Assembly (NCBI GenBank): GCA_900018345.1
Contig: FCNA01000028.1
Coordinates: forward strand, 62,001-126,000
DNA from: Clostridiales bacterium CHKCI006
Lineage (GTDB): Bacteria > Bacillota_I > Bacilli_A > Erysipelotrichales > Coprobacillaceae
Direction of reading: 5' to 3'
Length of the DNA stretch: 64,000 nt
Shown here one piece after another: positions 21,792 to 31,274 of this stretch. A model generated the notes under the pieces. It had not been told where the DNA came from and did no database searches. It saw only the letters and a list, made by a program, of their open reading frames with translations. Position 1 is the first letter of the stretch, and each line of letters begins with the position of its first letter. Both the position numbers and the translations under genes were made by a program.

Positions 21792-23459
21792 CTACATTTT
21801 GAAGATACAAGCCTGATATGGTTTCAAGTGAACCATCTGATGATCGATCTCTACTTCCTCATTGGATAAGAGACATTCAGGATTTCCAGACAGCGGATAG
21901 CTCATCGCTTCATTCTGGAAATTATAGACACATAAGAGATGCGTATTGTCTAATTTACGAGAAAATGCAATGACATTTTCTGCTACTTCTGGTTCAACGA
22001 CAAAGTCACCATCCACAAAGGTATCATGATAAGCCTCGCTTTGACGTAAAGCAATCATCTTGACATAGAAGTTGAAAACTGAATTTGGATCGTCCAGCTG
22101 ACTAGCGACATTGATAGTAGAAGCATGCTCGTTGACTTTCAGCCATGGTTTCACATCACTGAAGCCGGCATACTCACTATCATCAAAGCACATTGGGCTG
22201 CGCGTATTATCACGTGAACGACGATTGACAAACATCAGCGCTTCTTTTTCCGTATACCCTTCCTCAAGTGCACGCTGATACTGGTTATGCGAACTGATAT
22301 CATCGAATTCGCTAATATCTGAACGTTCATTGTTGATCATACCGATCTCTTCACCCTGATAGATGAAAGGTGTGCCTTTCAAGCTCAGTAACAGTGCGCC
22401 TAACATTTTGGCAGCTGTTGGAGTTCTTTCCTCTTCATTGCGGATCAGACGATTCATTGAACGCTGCATATCATGGTTTTCGAAGAAAGGAGCATTCCAG
22501 CCCACTTTAGCGAGTTCAACCTGGCTGGCGTATAAGGCTTCCTTGAAGGCCTTGATCGTCCAGTTCTGCAATGGGAACCACTCTTCGTTTTCAGTGACAT
22601 CCAAATTGGCATAACTGAAATCAAAGAGCATGTTGAAGCAGCCTGTGTCACCGATAAAGATATCGAGCTTATCATAAGCGACACCCACCGCTTCGGCGAC
22701 CGTAAAACACTGATACTTGTCAAATGTATTCTCTCTTAATTCTTTGAAGAAGACCTCGATTCCCGGTACGTTACGACTGAATGGGAAACAAGCAGACAGT
22801 CCATCTGCACCATCAGGCTTGCCATCCGGCCAATCCTGATTCTTCTTCATGAAGTTGATCGCATCGACGCGGAAACCGGCAATGCCTTTTTCCAGCCAGA
22901 AATTGATCATCTGATAGATATCCTGACGCATCTTTGGATTTTCCCAGTTCAGATCCGGCTGTTTTTTCGCAAAGGCATGGAAATAATACATATTGTCCTC
23001 ACCAGGAACGGGTTCCCAGACACTGCCGCCAAAGACAGAACGCCAATTCGTTGGCGCATGTCCATCCTTACCTTCCTTAAAGATATAATAATCACGATAA
23101 GGACTCTGTGGATCTTTCAGGGCTTCCTGGAACCAGGCATGCTCATCAGACGTATGGTTGATGACAAGATCCATGATCACATACATGTCACGTTTTTTGG
23201 CTTCAGCGATCAAACGATCGACATCTGCCATCGTCCCAAACTCAGGATTAATGTCATAATAATCCAAAATATCATAGCCATTATCTGCCATTGGTGAACG
23301 GTAGACCGGACATACCCAAAGCATCGTGACGCCTAACTTTTTTAAGTAGTCCAATTTTTCTATGATTCCCGGAATGTCTCCAATTCCGTCATGATTAGAA
23401 TCTTTAAAACTACGTGGATAAATCTGATAAACAATTTGTTCTTTCCATTGATGAAGCAT
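21792..23459 (-). CDS. malL: alpha-glucosidase / oligo-1,6-glucosidase (GH13)
   Basis: 555 residues, the normal length for cytoplasmic GH13 exo-glucosidases; no signal peptide. Conserved regions: YQIYPRSFKDSNHDGIGDIPGI, DLVINHTSDEH, GFRVDAINF (nucleophile Asp), FTVAEAVG (acid/base Glu), FFENHDMQRS (third Asp). It would split maltose/isomaltose-type oligosaccharides. The residue after the nucleophile is Ala rather than the Val common in oligo-1,6-glucosidases, which in the family points towards alpha-1,4 preference; this is inference. It starts 28 bases after tyrS with only a weak site (AAGGGCGG), so it may be read from the tyrS T-box transcript. The CcpA-like gene lies just beyond tyrS. Confidence 0.88.
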   Translation of the reverse strand: MLHQWKEQIVYQIYPRSFKDSNHDGIGDIPGIIEKLDYLKKLGVTMLWVCPVYRSPMADNGYDILDYYDINPEFGTMADVDRLIAEAKKRDMYVIMDLVINHTSDEHAWFQEALKDPQSPYRDYYIFKEGKDGHAPTNWRSVFGGSVWEPVPGEDNMYYFHAFAKKQPDLNWENPKMRQDIYQMINFWLEKGIAGFRVDAINFMKKNQDWPDGKPDGADGLSACFPFSRNVPGIEVFFKELRENTFDKYQCFTVAEAVGVAYDKLDIFIGDTGCFNMLFDFSYANLDVTENEEWFPLQNWTIKAFKEALYASQVELAKVGWNAPFFENHDMQRSMNRLIRNEEERTPTAAKMLGALLLSLKGTPFIYQGEEIGMINNERSDISEFDDISSHNQYQRALEEGYTEKEALMFVNRRSRDNTRSPMCFDDSEYAGFSDVKPWLKVNEHASTINVASQLDDPNSVFNFYVKMIALRQSEAYHDTFVDGDFVVEPEVAENVIAFSRKLDNTHLLCVYNFQNEAMSYPLSGNPECLLSNEEVEIDHQMVHLKPYQACIFKM

Positions 23460-23487
23460 TATTTTTCCCGCCCTTCATTTCATTGTT

Positions 23488-24714
23488 TTAGATGTGTTTT
23501 AATACAAAGTAATTTTTCTTACCACGGCGAATAACTGTTACTTCGCCGCCAAAAGCCTGTTCACGACTCACCACAAAATCAATATCCGTGACTTTTTCAC
23601 CATTGATGAGTACCGAACCGCCCTTCACAAATTCACGTGCCTCACGCTTACTGCTGGCTGCTTTACATAAGATCAAGGCATCTATGACTGGCAGATCGTG
23701 ATCCACTTCTACCTGAGGCAAGCCATTGAAACAGTCTTTGACCTGGTCTAAAGTCAGATCCTGAATATGTCCGGAGAATAACATCTCAGAAATGTGCACT
23801 GCTTCTTCATAAGCTTCACGGCCATGAATGAAGGTAATGACTTCGCGAGCCAACGCCTTATGCGCCTCACGTAAATGTGGCTGCGTCCGATTTTTTTCTT
23901 CCAGATCTTCAATTTCCTCTCTGGATAAGAAAGTTAAGAATTTCAGATAGTCAATGACCTTATCATCCTCTGAGTTGATAAAGAACTGGTACATTTCGTA
24001 TGGTGAAGTCTTCTTACGATCCAGCCAAATCGCTTTTCCATTGGTCTTACCGAATTTCGTCCCATCGGATTTTGTTAATAAAGGCATCGTGAAACCAAAG
24101 GCTTCTTTACCCGTCTTCTTGCGAATCAACTCGATACCGGCAGTGATATTGCCCCACTGATCCTGTCCGGCACACTGGAGTTCACAGTTTTCATTTTCAT
24201 AAAGGTGTAAGAAGTCTGCAGCCTGCATGATCATGTAACTAAACTCTGTGTATGTAATTCCCAGATCCAGACGACGTCTCACGATATCTTTATTCAACAT
24301 GTAGTTGACATTAAAATATTTACCGTAGTCGCGCAAAAAATCAATAAAAGAAATATCTTTGAGCCAGTCATAGTTATTTACAACCCTAAAGCCAAAGAGC
24401 TTTTCGGCCTGTTCCTTCAAGCAGTTGAAATTATGCTGAACCTGTTCTTTTGTGATCATTGGTCTTTCCGTATCTGGTTTTGGATCACCGATCAGACCTG
24501 TTCCGCCGCCGACTAATAGGATCGGATGATGGCCAGCGTCCTTTAAACGCTTAGAAATCAAAAAAGATGAAAAATGACCGATGTGTAAACTATCTCCGGT
24601 TGGATCAGTCCCAATGTAAAAAGTCATCCCCCCCTGATTCAATCTGTCTTTTAATTCTGGTGAACTGACATCTTTGATCAGGCCACGCCAAACTAATTCT
24701 TCATAGATACCCAT
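23488..24714 (-). CDS. tyrS: tyrosyl-tRNA synthetase
   Basis: 408 residues. Class I signature HIGH in DSLHIGHFSSF; KFGKTNG in the KMSKS position; tyrosine-binding loop around EFSYMIMQAADF and CAGQDQWGNI. A C-terminal S4-type RNA-binding domain (ASSKREAREFVKGGSVLINGEKV) ends the protein, as in other bacterial TyrS. Expression is governed by the T-box leader directly upstream. Confidence 0.96.
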   Translation of the reverse strand: MGIYEELVWRGLIKDVSSPELKDRLNQGGMTFYIGTDPTGDSLHIGHFSSFLISKRLKDAGHHPILLVGGGTGLIGDPKPDTERPMITKEQVQHNFNCLKEQAEKLFGFRVVNNYDWLKDISFIDFLRDYGKYFNVNYMLNKDIVRRRLDLGITYTEFSYMIMQAADFLHLYENENCELQCAGQDQWGNITAGIELIRKKTGKEAFGFTMPLLTKSDGTKFGKTNGKAIWLDRKKTSPYEMYQFFINSEDDKVIDYLKFLTFLSREEIEDLEEKNRTQPHLREAHKALAREVITFIHGREAYEEAVHISEMLFSGHIQDLTLDQVKDCFNGLPQVEVDHDLPVIDALILCKAASSKREAREFVKGGSVLINGEKVTDIDFVVSREQAFGGEVTVIRRGKKNYFVLKHI

Positions 24715-24741
24715 TTGTCTATACCCCTTTCTATTAAAAAA

Positions 24742-24945
24742 GAGATTTCGTTAAAGGACGAAATCTCGCGGTACCACCTTTATTCATACATCATGTATGC
24801 ACTCTACGCTTTAACGGGCGTCCGTCCAGACTTTTGATCTGGAAACTCCAAAGTGTATTTCATGCCTTCTACGTTCTGTTTCCACCAGCCACAGACTCTC
24901 TAGATGTCATCAAAAGCATGCTTTTGCTTCTTCCTCGTCTCTAAC
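24742..24945 (-). promoter_or_regulatory. T-box riboswitch (Tyr) before tyrS
   Basis: Read on the minus strand the leader has GAGAGTCTGTGG, the GGTGGAAACAG region, a specifier loop containing GAAATACAC with a UAC (Tyr) codon, the T-box sequence AAGGTGGTACCGCG (24768-24781) and a terminator stem GAGATTTCG / CGAAATCTC (24742-24767) followed by a T-run. Uncharged tRNA-Tyr would favour the antiterminator and raise tyrS, perhaps also GH13, expression. Confidence 0.93.
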
Positions 24946-24949
24946 TGGT

Positions 24950-24977
24950 ATTATACCAAATCAAATGGAAAATGCAA
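24950..24977 (-). promoter_or_regulatory. promoter of the T-box/tyrS transcript
   Basis: TTGCAT (24972-24977), 16 bases, TATAAT (24950-24955), just behind the end of the ccpA-like gene. Confidence 0.75.
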
Positions 24978-24979
24978 TC

Positions 24980-25975
24980 TTATTTTGTTGATTCACGTTT
25001 GATCAATAAATGCTTAACGACCACTTCATGGCTTTCGATTGGTTCATCATTTAAGATTTTCGTGAGCAGACGCAAAGCCAGTGCACCCATATTGTAAACA
25101 GGGACATTGACCGTTGTCAGGGTCGGATTACACATGACACTATAAGTCGTGTTCATCATTCCAATGACTTCCATATCTTCAGGAACACGGATGCCATTTT
25201 CTCTGGCGGCATTGATGGCAGCCACTGCTTCTTTATCATAACCCGCAATCACGACCTGCGGACGATGTGTCTTGAAATAGTCTACAAAATAAGGATAACT
25301 TTCTTCATAATGTGTGGATACGTTCGTGACGTTATCAAAGGTCAGGCCATGTTCTTCATAAGCCTGTTTGAATCCCTCTACAAGTTCCTCTTTCTTGACC
25401 AGATTCTGTCTGGCTGTAAAGAAGGCAATATCCGACACACCTTTATCCAGATAACTCGTTGCGAGCTCATAAGTGATCTTGCGTGCGTCAACATAGATGG
25501 ATCCCTGATTCTCTGCAGAAATACGATCTCCAATGACAACAATTGGCATATCATAGCTGCTGATTTTTTCAATCTCAGTCGCTAAATTATCGTTATTGAA
25601 AAGAATAACACCATCCACACGGGACTTGATCAATTTCTCAACCAGTTCATCAATCATATCATCTTCACCAATATCATCCGTCGTATGAATGGTGACATTG
25701 TATTTTAACGTTCGGCTGGCATCCCCGATGCCACCGATCATTTCTTTAACATGAGCAAACAAAGCCTGTGGGAAAACAACCGCTATCATCGTTGTCTTGC
25801 TTTTCGCTAATCCACGTGCAACTTCATTTGGCTTAAAATCTAAGCGTTTGATGACTTCTAAAACTCTTTGACGTGTGGCTTCCTTAACGACATTAGAGCC
25901 GTTGATGACTCTTGAAACCGTCGCTAAAGAAACACCTGCTTCGCGTGAAACATCGTAAATCGTAACTTTCTTCAC
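24980..25975 (-). CDS. ccpA: LacI-family regulator, probable catabolite control protein A
   Basis: 331 residues from GTG 25975, which has GAGG six bases before it and gives MKKVTIYDVSREAGVS, the CcpA-type start; a GTG four codons earlier is less good. N-terminal helix-turn-helix VSLATVSRVINGS and hinge PNEVARGLAKSKTTMI, then a periplasmic-binding-protein-like effector domain, ending DEPIESHEVVVKHLLIKRESTK, close to CcpA. The neighbours ytxH, ytxG and murC upstream and tyrS downstream copy the B. subtilis ccpA locus, which supports the call over a local sugar repressor. It would act with P-Ser-HPr on cre sites. Confidence 0.82.
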   Translation of the reverse strand: MKKVTIYDVSREAGVSLATVSRVINGSNVVKEATRQRVLEVIKRLDFKPNEVARGLAKSKTTMIAVVFPQALFAHVKEMIGGIGDASRTLKYNVTIHTTDDIGEDDMIDELVEKLIKSRVDGVILFNNDNLATEIEKISSYDMPIVVIGDRISAENQGSIYVDARKITYELATSYLDKGVSDIAFFTARQNLVKKEELVEGFKQAYEEHGLTFDNVTNVSTHYEESYPYFVDYFKTHRPQVVIAGYDKEAVAAINAARENGIRVPEDMEVIGMMNTTYSVMCNPTLTTVNVPVYNMGALALRLLTKILNDEPIESHEVVVKHLLIKRESTK

Positions 25976-25987
25976 GTTATTCCTCAC

Positions 25988-26464
25988 TTAATTTTCATCA
26001 GAGTTCATTTCTTCAATTAACTCTTCGATTTCTTTAGCAGTTTCGTCAATTTCGCATTCCACGCTTTCTTCGTTTTCATCTTTTGCATGCTTAATAATTT
26101 CGTTGACCCTGTCACTGATCATATTAACAATATGGTTGAATGTTCCCACTAGTGAATTAAATTGATCACTTTCTAAGATCCTGTTTTTCAACGTCACCAG
26201 ATCATTCATCAAACGATTCATTTTTTCTTTAGTTGATGCTTTGTAGGAAGCATAATCAAACTCACGTACATAGGTCTGTACGTTTGCAATCGTATCGTTT
26301 AATTTATTGACGACATCCTCTTTGGTCATATCTTTCAGGTTTTCTTTCACCTTTAAAAATGACGTATTGATATCTTCAACGAGCTCACTCCCTTTTTTTG
26401 GCGCAAGCAACAGACCGATCACAGTTCCAACACCAAGACCTACGATAAACTTACCCATTTTCAT
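25988..26464 (-). CDS. ytxH: YtxH-family protein
   Basis: 158 residues. The start MKMGKFIVGLGVGTVIGLLLAPKKGSEL is the YtxH signature: a Gly-rich hydrophobic segment followed by APKKGxE. The rest is a long amphipathic helix region and a very acidic C-terminus. It is one base-step from the ccpA-like gene and follows ytxG, as in B. subtilis. Function in the family is poorly defined (general-stress/envelope associated). Confidence 0.85.
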   Translation of the reverse strand: MKMGKFIVGLGVGTVIGLLLAPKKGSELVEDINTSFLKVKENLKDMTKEDVVNKLNDTIANVQTYVREFDYASYKASTKEKMNRLMNDLVTLKNRILESDQFNSLVGTFNHIVNMISDRVNEIIKHAKDENEESVECEIDETAKEIEELIEEMNSDEN

Positions 26465-26479
26465 CGGCTCTCATCCTTT

Positions 26480-26788
26480 CTATTTTTTTCTTTTTTTTCC
26501 GGCACGATAGGCACCCGCCATACTTAATGTACGACCTAAGAAGCTGCTGTTTGACTTATGATCAAATAAGCCTGACACCTTTTCGATGGGTGCATTCATT
26601 AGTTTCAGCTTGTAATTCAAATCATCGATCGTATGATTCGCTTTGTCAATCGCCCGATTCATCTCTCTCAGACTTGAATTTGCCTCATCCAAGGTACTCA
26701 ACATTCTGATAAACAGAATGCCCAAACAGATGCAGGCAAAGGCTCCAGCCACCAGTAAGATGCACAAACAGATTTCAACCGCCGTCAT
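26480..26788 (-). CDS. ytxG: DUF948 protein (YtxG-like)
   Basis: 102 residues: one N-terminal membrane helix, then a coiled coil (LDEANSSLREMNRAIDKANHTIDDLN) and a basic end (RAGKKRKK). This matches DUF948. Position between murC and ytxH is conserved in Bacillota. Predicted membrane-tethered, cytoplasmic coiled-coil protein. Confidence 0.83.
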   Translation of the reverse strand: MTAVEICLCILLVAGAFACICLGILFIRMLSTLDEANSSLREMNRAIDKANHTIDDLNYKLKLMNAPIEKVSGLFDHKSNSSFLGRTLSMAGAYRAGKKRKK

Positions 26789-26865
26789 GACAACACCTCT
26801 TTCCTACTAACCATTATCTCACAATTTAATAACCTTTGCAACATATAATCTAAACGCTTTCATTA

Positions 26866-28179
26866 TTATTTTTCTTTTTCTTTGCAGCTGATGACTTTTT
26901 CCTCAAGTTTGTAAATATCTTTGCTGCTCATAAATAAGTAGACCACATCATGATATTTTGCGAGTTCTTCAGCCGCCTCTTCATCCTCTTTGATGATCGA
27001 CGCACGCGGAATGTACTGACCGATCTCATGAATATCAATGTCGATGCCTGGCTCTTTGGTTGCATTTTCAGGAAAATGACAGAGATAGACGGCATCTGCG
27101 CCCTCCAGACTCTTGGCAAATTCACGTGCAAATTGTTTGACGCGTGAGAAGCGATCCGGCTTGAAGATGGCGACGATCTTCTTGTTTGGATAACGTACGC
27201 GCGTCGCCTCAATGACAAATTTAATGGCCGTTGGATGATGTGCATAATCATCAACATAGACACAATCATCATGCACCTTCACGGTATAACGACGTTTGAC
27301 GCCCTCGAAGCTCGCCAGATGTTCCTGAATGTATTCAGGTGACATATTTTCCAGGTAGCCCAGTGTAATGATCGCCAAGGCATTATGCAGCATGTGATGT
27401 CCATAAAGTGGCAAATTGAAATGACCAAACAATTCATGATGGATATACACATCAAAGCTCATCCCATCCTTGTTTTCAATCAGATTGACTGAACGTACAT
27501 CATTGTTCTGACCTGAACCAAAAGTCAGTTTTGGTGTCGTGATATTCAGCTTTGGTAAATAAGGATCATCACCCCAGATGATCACGGTCTTCTTCACCTG
27601 ATTGGCAAACTTCTCGAAAGAAGCCTTGTAGGCATCAATCGTTGGGAAATAATCGACATGATCCAATTCAATGTTATTGATGATGGCATAATCCGGATAA
27701 TAGTGCAAAAAGTGATCCTGATATTCACATGCCTCAGCAATAAAATACTTGGCATCTTTGACCGCATGACCCGTCCCGTCCCCAATTAAGACAGAGGTCT
27801 TGTCAAAATCCTGAAAGAGATGGTAGGCCATGCCCGTCGTCGTGGTCTTCCCATGTGTGCCGGCAATACAAATAGAAGTGAAATGCGTCATGAATTCACC
27901 TAAGAAATCAAAATAACGGGTGCAGGTGACATTTGGATTCGCCCTTGCCGCTTTTACTTCCGGATGATCTTCCCCAAAAGCATTTCCGATGATGACATGG
28001 TAGCCATCTTTGATATTAGCTGGATCAAAATCCAGAATTTCAATATGGCGCTTACGCAGTTCATCTTCGATAAAAATATATTTAGAGATATCGCTTCCTT
28101 TGACCTCATAACCTAGATCATATAGAATCGTTGCCAAAGAAGCCATCCCTGAACCCTTAATTCCAATAAAATAGTACAT
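26866..28179 (-). CDS. murC: UDP-N-acetylmuramate--L-alanine ligase
   Basis: 437 residues from ATG 28179, preceded by GAGGTGAGAGT. The start MYYFIGIKGSGMASLA is the UDP-binding Gly-rich loop; IAGTHGKTTTTGM is the ATP P-loop; NNIELDHVDYF and DDYAHHPTAI are further Mur ligase motifs. It adds the first L-Ala of the peptidoglycan stem in the cytoplasm. The murC-ytxG-ytxH order is conserved. Confidence 0.96.
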   Translation of the reverse strand: MYYFIGIKGSGMASLATILYDLGYEVKGSDISKYIFIEDELRKRHIEILDFDPANIKDGYHVIIGNAFGEDHPEVKAARANPNVTCTRYFDFLGEFMTHFTSICIAGTHGKTTTTGMAYHLFQDFDKTSVLIGDGTGHAVKDAKYFIAEACEYQDHFLHYYPDYAIINNIELDHVDYFPTIDAYKASFEKFANQVKKTVIIWGDDPYLPKLNITTPKLTFGSGQNNDVRSVNLIENKDGMSFDVYIHHELFGHFNLPLYGHHMLHNALAIITLGYLENMSPEYIQEHLASFEGVKRRYTVKVHDDCVYVDDYAHHPTAIKFVIEATRVRYPNKKIVAIFKPDRFSRVKQFAREFAKSLEGADAVYLCHFPENATKEPGIDIDIHEIGQYIPRASIIKEDEEAAEELAKYHDVVYLFMSSKDIYKLEEKVISCKEKEK

Positions 28180-28288
28180 ACTCTCACCTCGAAACCATTT
28201 TAGCACAAATTGCGCTAAAAACATAATGCTTTTTCATGTATATTTCATCATCATCCAGCCATATTAACAGTGTAAAGGAGAGATGACA

Positions 28289-28405
28289 ATGTCAAAATCA
28301 AAACGAAACAAAAATACACCACCAAAAAAGCATCAGGAAGAAATGATTGCACCCAATCAGCCATACATTGAAAAAGAAGAACAGCCGGCCCATCATCCTT
28401 ACTAG
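28289..28405 (+). CDS. 38-residue basic/hydrophilic peptide, unknown
   Basis: A plus-strand ORF in the murC-pepQ gap. ATG 28289 follows AAAGGAGAGATGACA. It encodes MSKSKRNKNTPPKKHQEEM and continues PNQPYIEKEEQPAHHPY. It is lysine-rich first, then acidic/Pro-rich, with no hydrophobic segment. A terminator follows about 20 bases later on the same strand. A good ribosome site, clean codon content and its own terminator make a real small gene likely. Function unknown. Confidence 0.55.
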   Translation: MSKSKRNKNTPPKKHQEEMIAPNQPYIEKEEQPAHHPY

Positions 28406-28410
28406 GCCAA

Positions 28411-28452
28411 AAAGAAGCACATGCAGGGTTTGCCTCCATGCGCTTTTTTCTT
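28411..28452 (+). terminator. intrinsic terminator after the 38-residue ORF
   Basis: AGCACATGCAGG ... CCTCCATGCGCT with small mismatches, followed by TTTTTTC at 28444-28450. The minus-strand side (A-run) also allows use by pepQ, whose stop lies at 28452. Confidence 0.65.
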
Positions 28453-29528
28453 TATTCAATGACAATCAAGTCTTTAGGATAATGATTCAATATCTCACAT
28501 CCGTCTTCCGTGACCAGCACCAGGTCCTCGATGCGTACACCAAATTCTCCCTCGATATAGATGCCCGGTTCGATTGAGAAGATCATCCCTGCTCGAACAG
28601 GCATATCAAAGGCACTGGAGACATCTCCGTATTCATGGACTTCCTTACCAATGAAATGTCCTGTACGATGATTGAACATTGGGCCATAACCGGCCTTGGT
28701 AATGACGTCTCTGGCCGCCTTGTCAATATCGCAAAGACGCACGCCCGGTTTAATGATGGCTTCGGCAGCCAGATTGGCCTGAAGCACCAGATCATAGACC
28801 TCTCTTTGTTTTGGTGTGACAGACTTGTAGAAGAAGGTTCTTGTCATATCAGAACAATATCCCTGATACATACAGCCCATGTCTACAACGATACTGTCCC
28901 CTGGTTTTAGTGGGGTCTGGTCACAGCCATGATGCCCATCAGCCCCATTGGGTCCATAGCCAACGATGGGATCAAAGGAATATCCTTCTCCGCCATGGGC
29001 CTTATAGAATTCCAGCAGTTTAGCTGCCATTTCATTTTCCGTAATGCCTTCTTCAAAAGCTTGACGCATATCGGCCATCGCCTGGTCATTGATCAGACTG
29101 GCTTCTCTCATCAGCTGCCTCTCAGCTTCATCCTTGACCATGCGCATCTCATCCACTAAATAGGAACCGTTCACAAAATGCGCCTGTGGCACATTCGCCA
29201 TGATTGGTAAAAGGAAACGCGCTGGCCAGTTCTTATCGACACCAATCACACTTGCCTGATCTAAATAAGATGCCAGCATACCGGTATAATCATCCGTATC
29301 ATAAAACCAGACCTTTTCAAAGCCAAAATCTTCAGGGACATTGAAAAGATGATTCAAAAAGAAGACAGGCGCCTGCTTCTGGAAAACCGCTAATACCAGC
29401 ATTCTTTCACCTGGATGGATCATTTTGCCAAGCAGATATTCAATGCTGTGAGGATCACTGATCAGCAATACATCCATCTTCGCTTTTTTCAAAGCAGTCT
29501 GTAAAGTCGTTAAGCGTTCATTATTCAT
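28452..29528 (-). CDS. pepQ: Xaa-Pro aminopeptidase / M24-family dipeptidase
   Basis: 358 residues. Creatinase-like N-terminal domain (to about 130) and pita-bread catalytic domain. Metal ligands are visible: Asp pair in IVVDMGCMYQGYCSDMTRTF, His in HRTGHFIGKEVHEYG, Glu in FSIEPGIYIEG and Glu in VRIEDLVLV. It cuts X-Pro bonds in the cytoplasm. It overlaps the end of aspS by 8 bases, so it is read with hisS-aspS. The pepQ symbol is by similarity; XPDase versus aminopeptidase P cannot be separated by eye. Confidence 0.9.
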   Translation of the reverse strand: MNNERLTTLQTALKKAKMDVLLISDPHSIEYLLGKMIHPGERMLVLAVFQKQAPVFFLNHLFNVPEDFGFEKVWFYDTDDYTGMLASYLDQASVIGVDKNWPARFLLPIMANVPQAHFVNGSYLVDEMRMVKDEAERQLMREASLINDQAMADMRQAFEEGITENEMAAKLLEFYKAHGGEGYSFDPIVGYGPNGADGHHGCDQTPLKPGDSIVVDMGCMYQGYCSDMTRTFFYKSVTPKQREVYDLVLQANLAAEAIIKPGVRLCDIDKAARDVITKAGYGPMFNHRTGHFIGKEVHEYGDVSSAFDMPVRAGMIFSIEPGIYIEGEFGVRIEDLVLVTEDGCEILNHYPKDLIVIE

Positions 29529-31272
29529 GCTTTGACACCTCGATTTCTAATTCCTCGAGCTGTTCAGGTGCAACCGCCGAAGGTGCCATGGAAACAGGAC
29601 AGCGTGCACTGGCATTCTTTGGAAAAGCAATGACATCACGCAGTGATTTCTCCTGTGCCAGGATCATCGCAATACGGTCCAAACCTAAAGCGAAACCGCC
29701 ATGCGGTGGTGTTCCATATTTTAATGCTTCCACAAAGAAACCAAACTGTGCCTGGATGCTTTCATCAGTAAAGCCCAGGGCATTGAAGACCTTGGCCTGC
29801 ATATCCTGATCATAAATACGCTGTGATCCGCCACCTAACTCATAACCATTCAAGACAATATCATAAGCTTCCGCTAAACAATGAGCCGGATCACTGGCAA
29901 TCAGATCCTCGTGTCCTGGTTTTGGCAGTGTGAATGGATGATGTTTCGCATAGTAACGCGCCGTCTCTTCGTCATATTCGAACATAGGGAAATCTACGAT
30001 CCATAAAAAGTCAAAAGTATTTGGATCATAGAGATGTAATTCTTTTCCTAAATGGTTACGCAAAGCAGCCAGGGCATCACAAACCACTTCATAATGTGTA
30101 TCCGCTACAAATAAGAGCAGATCCTGATCTTCTGCCTGCATCGCTTCGCATAGACGGGAAAGCTGTTCTTCAGTGAAGAACTTCACGATAGGTCCTTCTG
30201 CCTTGCTGTTTTTGACCTTCATCCAGGCAAGTCCCTTGGCTTTATATGTCTTGGCAAGATCCTGCAGCTTATCGATCGCTTTGCGTGAATAATGATCGGC
30301 CTGTCCTTTCACGTTGATTCCTTTGACATGACCGCCCTGACTTAAGGCGTTTTTAAACACGGCAAAATCCACGTCCTGAACCACTGCGTTCAGGTTGGCC
30401 AGTTCCAGACCAAAACGCGTATCCGGTTTATCGATACCATAACGCTCCATCGCTTCATGCCAGGTCATCCGGCGCAAAGGCAGTTCAATGTCAATATTCT
30501 TGACCTTTTTCATGACATAAGCCATCATTCTTTCCCCGATATCTAAGATCTCATCCGTTGAAAGGAAGGAAGTTTCGACATCGATCTGGGTAAATTCAAT
30601 CTGACGATCCGCACGCAGATCCTCGTCACGGAAACAGCGTGCTACCTGGTAGTAGCGTTCAAAACCAGAAACCATCAGCATCTGCTTAAAGAGCTGCGGA
30701 GACTGTGGCAGGGCATAAAACTCGCCTGGATGCACACGGCTCGGAACCAGAAAATCGCGGGCGCCTTCCGGTGTAGATTTTCCTAAATAAGGTGTTTCAA
30801 TCTCAATAAAATCCTCATTATCTAAGAACTCATGAATCGCTTTAACGATTTTCGCTCTTAAGATGATGTTTTGCTGCATGTGCGGACGGCGCAGATCGAG
30901 GTAACGATACTGCAGTCTGAAATCCTCTAAAGCATCTGTTTCATCCGCAATGATCATTGGCGGCTGCTTAGCAGCATTGATGATACGAATGGTCTTGGCT
31001 TCGATCTCAATCTCACCCGTTGGCATATGAGGGTTCTTACTGGAACGTTCCACAACCACACCCTCAACCTGAATCACATATTCATTACGAATCTCTTTGG
31101 TAATGTTTTCCATCTTTTCATCGCAGATAATCTGAGTGATCCCATAGCGGTCGCGCAAATCGATGAACACTAAAGCCCCCAGATTACGTTTACGGCTTAC
31201 CCAGCCCACCAGCTGGACAGTCTTGCCGACGTCAGAAAGACGCAGCTGGCCATTTGTATGTGTCCGATACAT
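29521..31272 (-). CDS. aspS: aspartyl-tRNA synthetase
   Basis: 583 residues, normal length. N-terminal OB-fold anticodon domain (VGWVSRKRNLGALVFIDLRDRYG), class II core with FRDEDLRADRQIEFTQID and the GAD insertion domain of bacterial enzymes, final motif 3 GFALGLDRIAMIL. It starts 2 bases after hisS, a conserved hisS-aspS pair. Confidence 0.97.
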   Translation of the reverse strand: MYRTHTNGQLRLSDVGKTVQLVGWVSRKRNLGALVFIDLRDRYGITQIICDEKMENITKEIRNEYVIQVEGVVVERSSKNPHMPTGEIEIEAKTIRIINAAKQPPMIIADETDALEDFRLQYRYLDLRRPHMQQNIILRAKIVKAIHEFLDNEDFIEIETPYLGKSTPEGARDFLVPSRVHPGEFYALPQSPQLFKQMLMVSGFERYYQVARCFRDEDLRADRQIEFTQIDVETSFLSTDEILDIGERMMAYVMKKVKNIDIELPLRRMTWHEAMERYGIDKPDTRFGLELANLNAVVQDVDFAVFKNALSQGGHVKGINVKGQADHYSRKAIDKLQDLAKTYKAKGLAWMKVKNSKAEGPIVKFFTEEQLSRLCEAMQAEDQDLLLFVADTHYEVVCDALAALRNHLGKELHLYDPNTFDFLWIVDFPMFEYDEETARYYAKHHPFTLPKPGHEDLIASDPAHCLAEAYDIVLNGYELGGGSQRIYDQDMQAKVFNALGFTDESIQAQFGFFVEALKYGTPPHGGFALGLDRIAMILAQEKSLRDVIAFPKNASARCPVSMAPSAVAPEQLEELEIEVSKHE

Positions 31273-31274
31273 CT

